A stretch of 64,000 nt of DNA from Longispora fulva (GTDB lineage Bacteria; Actinomycetota; Actinomycetes; Mycobacteriales; Micromonosporaceae). Both the position numbers and the translations under genes were made by a program. The notes below the pieces were generated by a model, which worked only from the letters and a program-made list of their open reading frames with translations, had not been told where the DNA came from and searched no databases. The stretch spans positions 7,130,001 through 7,194,000 of the forward strand of contig NZ_JADOUF010000001.1 of the NCBI RefSeq assembly GCF_015751905.1, read 5' to 3'. Shown in pieces: positions 41,729 through 50,257 of this stretch. How positions within the stretch are numbered: the stretch's first letter is position 1; each line of letters starts with the position of its first letter.

Positions 41729-41744
41729 GAGGGTGTTGCTGCTG

Positions 41745-42551
41745 TCAGCCGGCGACCGGCACGTCACCAGGCTGCGGGGTTCCGACCGGCGGAGCGGGCG
41801 GAGTGGCCCCGGTGGTCGGCGCGGTCGGCGTCGGGCTCGGCGTGCCGGACGGGGCCGGGCTCGCCGTCGGCGAAGGGCTTCCGGTCGGTGACGGGGAGCC
41901 AGTGGGCTTGCCGGTCGGGGTCGGGCTGGGGCTGCCGGTCGGGTTCGGCGACGGGCTCCCGGTCGGGGAGCTGGTCGGCGTCGGTCCCGGGGTCGGCGCG
42001 GTGCCCGGCGCGCAGGTCGCCGAGGCGAGGCTGATGGTCTGCGCCTCGGTACCGGTCCCGGCCTTGATGGTGATCACCATCGCGGTGACCGTGCTCGACC
42101 CGTCCGCGTTCTTGCTGACCACGTTGTAGGCGACCGAGCCCTTCGTGCCCAGCTTCCCGGCCGGGGTACCCGAGACGGTGGAGGTCACCACGCCGTTGTC
42201 GCAGGACGCCGACGCCGACGACGCGGTGGCCAGGCCGCCGAGCGCGGAGAAACCGCTCACGGTGGCGCTGGACTTGCCGCCGCCGGCCTTCACCGTCGCC
42301 GAGGCGAGGGTGATCGTGCCGTCGGAGGAGCGCGCACCACCCGAGTTCGTCTTGACCGCCCCGTCGGTGCTCGACACCGCAGGCGTCGCCCCGATCGGGG
42401 CCGATCCGCTGGCGGAGACGCCGAACGCGGAGTCGTGGTAGCTGCCCGCGGCGGTCGCCGGGCCGCTGGCGAACAGGGCGGCCAGGCCGCCGGTGGCCAC
42501 TGCGGCGGAGATACCGGCTGCGGCGAGGTTCTTCATGGTCTTGATCTGCAC
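41745..42551 (-). CDS. Secreted protein with Pro/Ser/Thr repeat tail
   Basis: 268 residues. Signal peptide (about 1-35, [21 protein letters not shown]). A middle domain (about 36-180) is rich in small residues with two cysteines and the pattern [17 protein letters not shown], like 'choice-of-anchor P' proteins. The tail (about 185-268) is an imperfect repeat of SPSPTGSP-type units, probably a wall-spanning or glycosylated stalk. No LPXTG. Possibly a surface adhesin or aggregation factor for mating. Confidence 0.65.
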   Translation of the reverse strand: MQIKTMKNLAAAGISAAVATGGLAALFASGPATAAGSYHDSAFGVSASGSAPIGATPAVSSTDGAVKTNSGGARSSDGTITLASATVKAGGGKSSATVSGFSALGGLATASSASASCDNGVVTSTVSGTPAGKLGTKGSVAYNVVSKNADGSSTVTAMVITIKAGTGTEAQTISLASATCAPGTAPTPGPTPTSSPTGSPSPNPTGSPSPTPTGKPTGSPSPTGSPSPTASPAPSGTPSPTPTAPTTGATPPAPPVGTPQPGDVPVAG

Positions 42552-42567
42552 GGAATGTCCTCTGTGT

Positions 42568-43419
42568 CTAGTCGATGATGACGAGCGTGCCCAAGGGCGC
42601 GCTGAGTAGTGCTTTCATGGCGGCGTCGGGGATGCGCACGCAGCCGTGGCTGGCCCGGGTGCCCATCACGGACTCCGTCGGCCAGGTGTGCAGCGCCACG
42701 GTTGCGACGCCTCCGGCGAACTCGGTCAGCACGTCGCTGTGCGCGCCGAGCGGGAGGATGACGGGGCTGTAGCTCTGCTTCGGGTCCGTGATCGCCGCGA
42801 GCACGAAGGTTCGGCCGCGCGGGGTCGGGGTGGAGTCCTTACCGGGCGAGATCGGCCAGGTGCCGAACGGCTGGCCGTCGCGGATCACCTCGACGGTGAG
42901 CGCGTCCAGGTGCACGCGGACGAGGTACGGGGTGCGGGCGACCTGGACATCGGAGGCGGTAACCCAGCCGGTGGAGCCGTTGGGACGGCTGGGCAACAGC
43001 ACCCGGATCCAGCCGAGTTGTTCGGTCACGATCGGCAGCCAGGTGTCGTTCGCGGCCTGCTTGTCTGGGAGCCGGCCGATGGGCGGCCCGCCCGGGGCGG
43101 CGTACACCGGGATCGGTTCCCGGTTGTGCACGACCCCGCCGCCGGTGACCGCCTGGCTGTCGGTGTCCGGCGGAGCGCCCGGCACGGTAGTCCAGGTCGT
43201 GATCTCCACCAGGGCCGCCAGCTCCTGTGCGGTGACCGGTCGGGCCGGTATCGGAGCCGGCCCGGACTCCGCCGCTGCCTGCGCGATGGCCGGGGCCGGG
43301 GCGACCTTCGCCGGCCGAGCCGGCGGGGTCACCTGGTCGAACACCAGCGCACCGGCGACGAACAGCACCGGGACGAGCCCGCAGGCGACGTACCCGACGA
43401 TCTCGCGGATCCGGTGCAT
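42568..43419 (-). CDS. L,D-transpeptidase (YkuD domain)
   Basis: 283 residues from ATG 43419. N-terminal membrane segment (about 8-27), an SH3-like region (about 90-150) and a YkuD domain to the end with the catalytic [12 protein letters not shown] (Cys about 263) preceded by ALHTWPTE. These enzymes make 3-3 crosslinks in peptidoglycan, which fits a cell-wall role next to the transfer machine. It lies between the protease and the repeat-tail protein. Confidence 0.8.
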   Translation of the reverse strand: MHRIREIVGYVACGLVPVLFVAGALVFDQVTPPARPAKVAPAPAIAQAAAESGPAPIPARPVTAQELAALVEITTWTTVPGAPPDTDSQAVTGGGVVHNREPIPVYAAPGGPPIGRLPDKQAANDTWLPIVTEQLGWIRVLLPSRPNGSTGWVTASDVQVARTPYLVRVHLDALTVEVIRDGQPFGTWPISPGKDSTPTPRGRTFVLAAITDPKQSYSPVILPLGAHSDVLTEFAGGVATVALHTWPTESVMGTRASHGCVRIPDAAMKALLSAPLGTLVIID

Positions 43420-43454
43420 CTCTGTCTCCTGTGCGCTGGTGTCCACGTCGGCGG

Positions 43455-45275
43455 CTACTTCGTGATGTCGGTCAGGAACTTCGGGCCCGGGGTGCCGAGC
43501 CCGGTCACGTTGTCCCAGCCGGCCGCCGTCTTGAGGGTCTGCCCGCCGTTGTCGGCGTCGAGCAGGTAGTTGCCGGCGGGAACGTCGCTGGAGTACTGCG
43601 GCGTCCAGATCCCGGCCCCGACGTGCCCGACGTCGGCCGTCAGGCCCTTGCCGGCTCCGGCGTAGAGCACCGGGGCCAGGAAGCCGACCACGGTGTCCGG
43701 CCCGGCCTTGGCCTGGGCCACGGCGACGAGGCTCGCGATGATCGGGCTGGCCAGCGAGGTGCCGCCCATCGAGGTGACGATGTACTGGCCGTTGATGGTG
43801 ACGCCCATCAGCGGACCGGTGTACGGGTCGGCGAGCGCAGCGATGTCGGGCACCTGCCTCTTGGTGCCGGGGATCGCGTTCTGCCAGGTGGGCTTGTCGA
43901 ACCTCTGGGAAGAGCCGCCGCCAGCGCCCATCAGGAAGGACGGGCTCATGGGCTTCCACACGCCGCCGGACAGGCCGCGCACGCTGGTCTCCCAGCCGGT
44001 CTGGAACACCACCTTGTTGCCCGCGCCGATTCCGGCGGTGGTGCCGCCTACGGCCGTGACCCACGGGGAGCTGGCGGGGTAGGACGCGGTCGGGCCCTTC
44101 GTGTTGGGCAGCGCGGTCGTGTCTCCGTCGTCACCGGAGGAGAAGTACTGCCCGATGCCCAGCGCCGCGGAGCGGGCGAGGGTGTTGTTGAACGCGGTGA
44201 TGAACTGGTCATCGCCCGGCTCGCCGTGCGTGGTCCAGCTGTTGGAGATGAGCGTGGTGGGGATGCTCGGGTCGGCGATGACCTTCGCGACGGTCGACTC
44301 CAGCGCGGTGCAGTCCGGTGCCGCCACGGTGACGATCGTGGCGTCCGGGGCGATCATGTGTGCCGACTGGATGTCCAGGGCCTGCTCCATCAGCCAGCCC
44401 TCGGGGTCGCAACCCTTGTCGCCCGTGCTGGGCTCGTAGATCTTCGAGACGAGCTGACCCGGCTTGAACGCCGGAGCCCCGGTCAGGGTCGCCGCCCGCT
44501 GCGCGTCGGCGACGAAGTTGGGATTGTGGAAGGCGCCGAGCACGACGATCGTCTGGCCCGCGCCCCGGTCGGCGTCGGTCAGGCCGTACAGCGCCCGGGT
44601 CTGCGCGTAGCTGTACCCGCAGATCGGGTTGCTCTGCATGCCCGCCGGGTACGCCTGCGGCACAGTGGTGTTGTTCGCCTGCGCCCAGTAGCCCGCGCAG
44701 GTCTGACCGGCGGCGGCAGCGGCAGGCAGTACGGCGGGGCGGCGGTTGAGCGGGTAGGACACCTGCTCGGACAGGCCGGTGACAGCCGTGATGTCGCGGG
44801 CGACCTGTGCCGGGATCTTCGGGCGGGCCGTCACCGCCCGGACCTGGGTGCCCCGGACCGTGGTCTTGACCACGGCGGTGGAAAACGCCGACCTCGCGGT
44901 ACGGACGTTGCCGGTCACGGTGAGCCGGGTACCGGAGGCATCCAGCGTGCCGGAGGTGAATCCGTTCTTCGCGGCCCAGTCCTTGACCCGGGTCACGCGG
45001 TCGGCCGGCGCGGCGAAGCGCTGCCGGAGCTGGTCGCGGGTGAGGTGCTGGCCGTAGACGGGCGAGCCGGGCGTGGAGACGGCCGTGGCGTAGTCGGTCA
45101 GGGCCTGGTCGTCCGCGGAGGCCAGGGTCAGCGTGACCGACATCGGAGTGGAGTCGGCGAGAAGGTTGGTACCGACGGGAATCTTCGGGGTGGCAGCGGC
45201 CGGAGCCGCCAGGGCGAGCACCGCGATGGCGGCCAGGCCGCCGGCGAGCGCGGTCCGCTGGAACTTCATGGGCAT
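43455..45275 (-). CDS. S53 (sedolisin) family serine peptidase
   Basis: 606 residues. Signal peptide (about 1-28), a pro-kumamolisin activation domain (about 35-180), then the peptidase domain. The catalytic Glu and Asp are in GWLMEQALDIQSAH, the oxyanion Asp in YFSSGDDGD and the nucleophile Ser in GGTSLASP. Sedolisins are secreted acidic peptidases. In this setting it may process surface or mating proteins; no target is known. It is the first gene of a three-gene operon with copy 3 of the operator upstream. Confidence 0.85.
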   Translation of the reverse strand: MPMKFQRTALAGGLAAIAVLALAAPAAATPKIPVGTNLLADSTPMSVTLTLASADDQALTDYATAVSTPGSPVYGQHLTRDQLRQRFAAPADRVTRVKDWAAKNGFTSGTLDASGTRLTVTGNVRTARSAFSTAVVKTTVRGTQVRAVTARPKIPAQVARDITAVTGLSEQVSYPLNRRPAVLPAAAAAGQTCAGYWAQANNTTVPQAYPAGMQSNPICGYSYAQTRALYGLTDADRGAGQTIVVLGAFHNPNFVADAQRAATLTGAPAFKPGQLVSKIYEPSTGDKGCDPEGWLMEQALDIQSAHMIAPDATIVTVAAPDCTALESTVAKVIADPSIPTTLISNSWTTHGEPGDDQFITAFNNTLARSAALGIGQYFSSGDDGDTTALPNTKGPTASYPASSPWVTAVGGTTAGIGAGNKVVFQTGWETSVRGLSGGVWKPMSPSFLMGAGGGSSQRFDKPTWQNAIPGTKRQVPDIAALADPYTGPLMGVTINGQYIVTSMGGTSLASPIIASLVAVAQAKAGPDTVVGFLAPVLYAGAGKGLTADVGHVGAGIWTPQYSSDVPAGNYLLDADNGGQTLKTAAGWDNVTGLGTPGPKFLTDITK

Positions 45276-45499
45276 GGTCGTCCTCGTGTCGAAGGGAAGG
45301 AAGGTCAGAACGGGAGCCGGGAACGCCCGGCATACGCACTCGGGCAGCTCGCGATCGGCGAGAGGAGAGTTGGCGTACGGCGTCGCGCGGGAGAGAGAAA
45401 GTCGAGTCGGCGCGGACGCCGCTGCCGATCAGCGCAGCGTGTGGTGGCGTGCTCCCCGTTCATCACGCCCACCACGCTGCGGTTTCCGATACCGCAGCC

Positions 45500-45558
45500 G
45501 GTAGAGGTCACAGTGGGTCAGACCGAGTCAGACCTGCCGGTGACCTGCGGGAATACGG
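45500..45558 (-). promoter_or_regulatory. Conserved operator-like sequence, copy 3
   Basis: GGTAGAGGTCACAGTGGGTC ... GGTGACCTGCGGGAATA, matching copies 1 and 2. It lies 225 bases upstream of the S53 peptidase. The surrounding 45,276-45,593 holds no gene; a small hairpin GCTGCGGT/ACCGCAGC is at 45,476-45,498. Confidence 0.65.
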
Positions 45559-45593
45559 CGACCTCGATCAGCTGACTCCGGCCGCCGGGTGCT

Positions 45594-45920
45594 TCAGGAA
45601 CGCAGCGGCGCGAACGGCCGGTAGACGTACTCGTAGGCGGGCAGGTGCAGGTCCGCCACGTCGATGCACAGCGTCGCGCACAGCAGTCCGCGATTGAATC
45701 CGTCGGGGACGTGCAGGTCACGCTCCCATTTGGACACCATGCCGCGCAGGTTGCCGACCTCCGGGGCCGGGAAGCCGTTGGCCTGGGCCAACCGGGTCAT
45801 CTCCTTGGCCAGGCGCCACTGGGACCAGCCCAGCCCGAGCCGGGTACGGCGTACCACCGCTCCGCACGTGACGGCGGTGTTGTCCGCCGAGCGGGTGGTC
45901 AGCGGTGTGGGGGCGTTCAA
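45594..45920 (-). CDS. XRE-like HTH regulator, 108 residues
   Basis: Starts at TTG 45920 with GGAGG 6 bases upstream. The HTH region is about 20-70: VVRRTRLGLGWSQWRLAKEM, then a loop and NLRGMVSKWERDLHVPDG, ending in a short aromatic C-terminus. It is the last gene of the leftward replication operon and lies just upstream of operator copy 3, so it is a candidate regulator of the transfer operons. Confidence 0.65.
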   Translation of the reverse strand: MNAPTPLTTRSADNTAVTCGAVVRRTRLGLGWSQWRLAKEMTRLAQANGFPAPEVGNLRGMVSKWERDLHVPDGFNRGLLCATLCIDVADLHLPAYEYVYRPFAPLRS

Positions 45921-45956
45921 CGAGTCCTCCTTCGTCGGTGGGGTGTTCGGGTGGGG

Positions 45957-46817
45957 CTACCGGACCAGGCGCAAGGCGGCAGGAGCCGGGGATCTGTGCC
46001 GTGGGCTGGTTGCTGGGAGCGCGCAGTCCGCGCAGTGCCCGGTGCCGTCGGGATCGCGGAATTGGTGCGTCGGGCCCTCGTAGGCCGCGGCGGCGCTGGC
46101 CTCGCGGATCCGGTGGCCGAAGCTCGCGACGTCGCCGTTGGCGATGATCGTCCGAACGAAGCCGAGCTCCGAGCGGGGCCGGCACTCCTCCCGGATCAGC
46201 TGGAGGACCCGGGAGGCTTCGTCCTCGGCGACGTCGAGGGCTCGGGCGATCAGCCCGACGGCCGTCGTCGGCTGGCTCGGGATCAGAGAGAGATTTTCTC
46301 TCTCTCTAAGAACTGGGGCGCGCTGTGCGCCACGAGTGGCGTTCTGTGCACCCTGAACGGTGCTCTGCGCACCGTGATTGGCGTCCTGTGCACCGTGAAC
46401 AGGGTGCACAGGACCCCGCTCGTGGCGCATGGTGCGCCCCCAGCGGTGTTCTGTGCCCCGCTCGGCCGGGGGTTCCGGTACGTCTTCGCCAGCCCCCGCG
46501 CTGTCGAAGCCGGGCACGTCGGTCCCTTCGGGCACCTGCAGCACGTAGGCGATCACCAGGCCGCGCGCACGTGCGGCACGCCGGTCCGGGTGCTGCCGGG
46601 TCAGCCAGCCGTCGTCATCGAGGGCGGCCAGGTGCCTGCGGACCGTCGAGCGGTTCAGCCCGGTGTCCTCGGCGAGTTCCGTCACAGACGGGCTGTCCGC
46701 GGCGGCGAGCACCAACGTGTCGTCTTCGCAGTACGTCAGCAGGGTCAGCATCAGGTGCCGGGCAACAGCGGGCAGCTCGGAGCCGCGGAGGGCCGCTTTG
46801 AGGCGCTGGTGGGTCAT
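45957..46817 (-). CDS. Winged-helix protein with GAQ heptad repeats
   Basis: 286 residues. The N-terminal winged helix (about 40-95; SVTELAEDTGLNRSTVRRHL, ALDDDGWLTRQ) is of the kind found in plasmid replication and helicase-loader proteins. The middle has four 7-residue repeats starting GAQ (DNA repeat 46,323-46,406). The C-terminus has CADC before a basic end. It follows dnaB with 25 bases between, so a helicase-loading or replication control role is plausible. Confidence 0.6.
   Translation of the reverse strand: MTHQRLKAALRGSELPAVARHLMLTLLTYCEDDTLVLAAADSPSVTELAEDTGLNRSTVRRHLAALDDDGWLTRQHPDRRAARARGLVIAYVLQVPEGTDVPGFDSAGAGEDVPEPPAERGTEHRWGRTMRHERGPVHPVHGAQDANHGAQSTVQGAQNATRGAQRAPVLRERENLSLIPSQPTTAVGLIARALDVAEDEASRVLQLIREECRPRSELGFVRTIIANGDVASFGHRIREASAAAAYEGPTHQFRDPDGTGHCADCALPATSPRHRSPAPAALRLVR
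46323..46406 (-). repeat. Four 21-bp tandem repeats inside a gene
   Basis: Units begin CTGTGCRCC (plus strand) every 21 bases and encode GAQDANH, GAQSTVQ, GAQNATR and GAQRAPV. Similar GAQ repeats occur in other actinobacterial HTH proteins of mobile elements as far as I know. Confidence 0.7.
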
Positions 46818-46842
46818 GAGCGTGGTGCCTTCCGGGTGCTGT

Positions 46843-48192
46843 TCATCGAGACGCCGGGGCCATGTCTACGAACCGGGAGAACCCGAGTTGCGCGGCGACC
46901 GTGACGACGCCGCAGTTCCCGCCCCGGTGCTTGGCCAATATGAAGTCGGCCTCGCCGGGCCGGTGTGACTCCGGGTCGTAGTAGTCGGGCCGGTGCAGCA
47001 GGATCGCCGCGTCGCAGTCCTGCTCCAGGGCACCGCTCTCGCGGAGGTCGCCAAGCTGGGGAACGCGGTCGGTGCGCTGCTCCGGGCCGCGGTTGAGCTG
47101 AGCGGCGGCGACCACCGGGCACGCCATCTCCTTGGCCAGGAGCTTCAGCCCCCGGGAGATCTCGGCCACCTCGCGCTCGCGGGATTCCCGGCGAGGACCG
47201 GAGGTACCCATCAGCTGCAGATAGTCGATGACGATCAGCGCGAGACCGTGCCGGCGGGCCAGCCGCCTTGCGCGAGTGCGGATGTCCAGCAGCGTCAGGT
47301 CCGGGTCATCGATGACGAACATCGGCGCGTCATCCACCCGTCCGCCGACCTGCGTGATCCGGCTCCACTCGCCGTCGGTGAGCTTGCCGGTCAGGAGCCT
47401 GTCCGTCGGCACGCCGGACTCGGCCGACAGCAGCCGGGTCATGATCTCCTGCTTCGACATCTCCAGTGAGAAGACCAGCACCGGCTTGCGCTGGTTGATC
47501 GCGACCGAACGCGCCAGCGAGACGACCGCCACGCTCTTGCCCATCCCGGGCCTGCCCGCGATCAGCCACACGTGCCCGTCCTGCAGGCCATGAGTGAGAC
47601 GGTCCAGATCCGCCAGCCCGGTGGACAGGCCGACCAGTCCGGTACGGCGCCCGGCCGCCTCGATCGCGTCGAACGTCGGGCCGATCAGCTCGCTGAGCCG
47701 CTGCGCGTCCGTGCTCACCCGCTGATCCACCGCACCGTAAAGTGCTTCGGTGGCCTGGTCAGCGAGCACGTCCGCTTCGACCTGCGGGTTGTAGCCGAGA
47801 CCGACGATCCGCGTTCCGGCCTCGATGAGCCGACGCCGCTCGGCGAGCTCGGCGACCAGCCGCGCATACCAGGGTGCGTTCGCCGCAGTCGGCACCGACG
47901 CCACCAGCGTGTGCAGGTACGGAATCCCGCCGACGCGCTCCAACTCGCCCTGCGCCAGCAGGTGCGCGCCAACCGCGACGGGATCGGTCGGCTCGCCGAG
48001 AGCGGACCGGGTCAGGACAGCGGCGAAGATTGTGCTGTGCTTCGGGTTGTAGAAGTCGGCCGCGCTCACGATGTCGGTGACATCCAGAATCGCGTTAGGC
48101 GACAACAACAGCGCCCCCAGGACGATCTGCTCGGCGTCCTTGTTGTTCGGCGGCGTGCGGTCGAAGCCGTTGAATTCGTTGAACTCGCTCAT
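46843..48192 (-). CDS. dnaB: Replicative DNA helicase (DnaB family)
   Basis: 449 residues. An N-terminal DnaB domain (NNKDAEQIVLGALLLSPNAI, about 16-35), then the RecA-like core with Walker A AGRPGMGKSV (about 212-221), the SLEMSK motif, IDYLQLM (about 320-326) and the arginine-finger region DLRESGALEQDCD. It unwinds DNA at the fork. An element-encoded copy suggests autonomous or plasmid-like replication of the excised circle. Its ATG overlaps the stop of a 17-codon leader frame. Confidence 0.9.
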   Translation of the reverse strand: MSEFNEFNGFDRTPPNNKDAEQIVLGALLLSPNAILDVTDIVSAADFYNPKHSTIFAAVLTRSALGEPTDPVAVGAHLLAQGELERVGGIPYLHTLVASVPTAANAPWYARLVAELAERRRLIEAGTRIVGLGYNPQVEADVLADQATEALYGAVDQRVSTDAQRLSELIGPTFDAIEAAGRRTGLVGLSTGLADLDRLTHGLQDGHVWLIAGRPGMGKSVAVVSLARSVAINQRKPVLVFSLEMSKQEIMTRLLSAESGVPTDRLLTGKLTDGEWSRITQVGGRVDDAPMFVIDDPDLTLLDIRTRARRLARRHGLALIVIDYLQLMGTSGPRRESREREVAEISRGLKLLAKEMACPVVAAAQLNRGPEQRTDRVPQLGDLRESGALEQDCDAAILLHRPDYYDPESHRPGEADFILAKHRGGNCGVVTVAAQLGFSRFVDMAPASR

Positions 48193-48245
48193 CAGCTGAT
48201 CACCGCCTGAGGGGATCGTGCTGACGAGCAGGTGCGGGGGCGCAC
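48192..48245 (-). CDS. Possible 17-residue leader peptide coupled to dnaB
   Basis: GTG 48245 is preceded by a perfect AGGAGG 5 bases upstream. The frame reads V-R-P-R-T-C-S-S-A-R-S-P-Q-A-V-I-S and stops with TGA overlapping the dnaB ATG (TGATG). dnaB itself has no other ribosome site, so its translation may depend on this frame. Confidence 0.5.
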   Translation of the reverse strand: MRPRTCSSARSPQAVIS

Positions 48246-48306
48246 GGTTTCCTCCTATATGGATGACGTTCGGGTAGATGGCTTCGCCACGTGTCGGCGG
48301 GCCGCC

Positions 48307-48576
48307 TCAGGCGAGATCCCCAGATGTCGAGTTCTTCGGGCAAACGACCTGGTGAGCGACGTGAACCGCAGTGCCATCCTTGGCTGCAGCGGCCAGGTCG
48401 CCGCCGGTCAATGCCCGTGCCCGGGGTACCTGACCAGCACGAGGTGAGATCGTGACGGTGCCCGCTGGATCGGGATTGACCTCCACCGCCAGGAGTTCAC
48501 CAGCCGTGTTCTCCGCCCAGACAACCGGTGCCCGACAGCGCGGGCAGTATCCAGGCACGATGCCCGTCGCGCTCAC
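48307..48576 (-). CDS. Small zinc-ribbon-like protein, 89 residues
   Basis: Not recognised. GTG 48576 overlaps the preceding stop. YCPRCRAPVVWAEN near the N-terminus (about 10-23) and a later HQVVCPKN give three cysteines in metal-binding arrangement. Part of the coupled operon leading to dnaB. Confidence 0.55.
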   Translation of the reverse strand: MSATGIVPGYCPRCRAPVVWAENTAGELLAVEVNPDPAGTVTISPRAGQVPRARALTGGDLAAAAKDGTAVHVAHQVVCPKNSTSGDLA

Positions 48577-48857
48577 GTCGGAACCTCGATCCGATCGGCT
48601 GCCTCGGTGCAGATCTTGATCCGCATTCCGAGCAGCCAGCCCTCGAAGTTCCTGTAGATCACACCGTCGGACTCGCCCGTCCACTCCTCGACAGCCACAC
48701 CTGTGAGAGCGGCTACCAGTGGATGCGTCCTGCGCCGGACAACTCCCTGCATGAGAACCGAGACCGTGCGGTCGTCTCCGAACCGCAGCCGGCCTTGCTC
48801 GACCGCCCAGGCCAGGCATCGCAGCCCGGCGACCACGCCGCTCGGATCGCTGTTCAC
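48573..48857 (-). CDS. Hypothetical protein, 94 residues
   Basis: Not recognised. GTG 48857 overlaps the previous stop (GTGA), and its own stop overlaps the next start. Helical N-terminus (GVVAGLRCLAWAVEQGRLRF) and a mixed C-terminal half. No motif. In a string of coupled small genes ahead of dnaB. Confidence 0.55.
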   Translation of the reverse strand: MNSDPSGVVAGLRCLAWAVEQGRLRFGDDRTVSVLMQGVVRRRTHPLVAALTGVAVEEWTGESDGVIYRNFEGWLLGMRIKICTEAADRIEVPT

Positions 48858-49111
48858 GATGCGTTCTCCGACGGCGCGCTGGCGCGATCGAGCGTGACGG
48901 GCACCCCGATGTCGTTCTGGTGACTGCACATCTCGCAGGTCACCTGCCCCTTCGACAGCACCACGGCGTGGGCGTCGCACAGGTCGAAGATCGGGTAGTG
49001 GCCGTTCGGGCAGTGTCCGGCGATCGTGGTCGTGGCGCGGACGCCGCAGTCGACGTCGGCGGCGGGGACAAGTTCGGCGCCTTCACATCGCAGGTGGCGA
49101 GGCTTGGTCAT
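48854..49111 (-). CDS. Small cysteine-rich protein, 85 residues
   Basis: Not recognised. ATG 49111 with GGAGA upstream. Cysteines at RCEG, DCGV, GHCPNGHY, LCDAH and CEMCSH; the arrangement CxxxxH ... CDxH ... CxxC suggests one or two zinc sites. Coupled to the following gene. Confidence 0.55.
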   Translation of the reverse strand: MTKPRHLRCEGAELVPAADVDCGVRATTTIAGHCPNGHYPIFDLCDAHAVVLSKGQVTCEMCSHQNDIGVPVTLDRASAPSENAS

Positions 49112-49185
49112 CAGTAGTTCTCCATCACGAGACAGGATTGAGAGGTTGGGGGCCGCGGACGCGTGGCGTTCCCGCAGGAGGTGAG

Positions 49186-49431
49186 CTAGGAGTTGCGGAG
49201 CAACACGTAGCCCGAGGCCGTGGGCCGGAAGCGCTCCAGTGCAATTCGGGTACGTCGGCCCCGTGAATCGCGTCGGCCCTCGCCGTCGAACTGGGGGTTT
49301 GTGGCGTTCGTCAGGACTGTGCAGATCGCCATGCCGTGCATGAGGTGGTCGACGCGGACGGTGCGACCGGCACTGCGCGGATCGTTGTCCGCCCAGACTT
49401 GCCCGACCCGCACTTCGATCGTTTCGTGCAT
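49186..49431 (-). CDS. Hypothetical protein, 81 residues
   Basis: Not recognised. ATG 49431 with GGAGTAGTG; the longer open frame before it lacks codon bias. Begins with a beta-rich stretch (TIEVRVGQVWADNDPRSAGRTVRVD), as in small phage/ICE proteins of the 'W.D.d.R..gR...V' type. It lies between the zinc-binding gene and the two HTH genes. Confidence 0.5.
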   Translation of the reverse strand: MHETIEVRVGQVWADNDPRSAGRTVRVDHLMHGMAICTVLTNATNPQFDGEGRRDSRGRRTRIALERFRPTASGYVLLRNS

Positions 49432-49575
49432 CACTACTCCAATGTCGGCCAGAACGAGACCAATGTGGATGAAGCGCCCAAGGCAAGGCAGAAAGCGCCC
49501 CTTGAAACGCGGAGAATTGGTGCTGCGCGGTCGGCGGGCGGCATGCCCGCAGCTCGTCACGCGACAGCGCGAGGA

Positions 49576-49827
49576 TCAGGTGCTGGACCGCCGTTGACGC
49601 TGAACCCGGGCCTTATCGGCTTCGCGCTTCGCCACTGCGGCCGGCACTACCGTTGAACGTGCCACCAGCGCGCGGGCCTGTTCCAGGGTGAAGCTGCGCT
49701 TACCGCCGAGGTGCACGTGCTCGACACGCTCGGCGCGACACTCGTCCGCCAGCCATCGAGCGGATACGCCGAGCTGCTTCGCGATTACCTCGACTGGCCA
49801 TGTCTTGGGCATCTCGGGCGCGGTCAC
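49576..49827 (-). CDS. Excisionase-like small HTH protein, 83 residues
   Basis: GTG 49827 overlaps the stop of the previous gene. An MerR/Xis-like winged-helix start (WPVEVIAKQLGVSARWLADECRAERVEHVHLGGKRSF) is followed by a basic helical tail (KREADKARVQRQRR). Size and HTH fit an excisionase or early regulator. It is 4.6 kb from the integrase, farther than usual for xis. Confidence 0.55.
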   Translation of the reverse strand: MTAPEMPKTWPVEVIAKQLGVSARWLADECRAERVEHVHLGGKRSFTLEQARALVARSTVVPAAVAKREADKARVQRQRRSST

Positions 49828-50042
49828 TGCGGACCTCCGTCGACGTGGAACAGGCTGTCGAAGCTGGCGTCGAGCGAACCGAGGATCGCGCCGATCGATT
49901 CGTTGCTGGGGCTCTTGCCCCGAAGGAGCCGGTGCAGGGTGACCCGGGAGACGCCGCACTGCTGCGCCTGCATGGTCACAGTTCGCCATCCGCGCGCCCT
50001 GCACGCTCCGCGGAATCGGTCGGAGTTGAGACGTACCCCCAT
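49824..50042 (-). CDS. Cro/CI-like HTH protein, 72 residues
   Basis: ATG 50042. The HTH region (about 25-55) reads TMQAQQCGVSRVTLHRLLRGKS. First gene of the leftward operon leading to dnaB and divergent from an XRE gene across an AT-richer control region, as in a phage-type switch. Confidence 0.65.
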   Translation of the reverse strand: MGVRLNSDRFRGACRARGWRTVTMQAQQCGVSRVTLHRLLRGKSPSNESIGAILGSLDASFDSLFHVDGGPQ

Positions 50043-50257
50043 CTAGTACCACCCCCGTGGTGAGCTTCAAGATTCACTCACGACACTAATCGGAGGTCAC
50101 GACGTGCATCAACAGCAGTTTCAAGGTAGCTTCACCGGTGACACAAGATTGGTGTCGCAGGTGAAACAGTTTATGCACTCGAAACTACATAAAATGCACC
50201 ACACATCAGTGATGCAGCTCACAAGAAAATGCCATTGACCACAAAGGACTGTGCCTC
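50043..50257. promoter_or_regulatory. Divergent control region between two HTH genes
   Basis: 215 bases, markedly AT-richer than the surroundings. It contains GACAC-AAGATTG-GTGTC (50,139-50,155), repeated TTCA/GTGA segments and several CATAAAATG-like stretches. It probably holds both promoters and repressor sites. Confidence 0.5.

Noticed and set aside
46284-46312. AGAGAGAGATTTTCTCTCTCT palindrome as terminator
   Set aside because: It lies inside the winged-helix gene and encodes part of it; no functional support.
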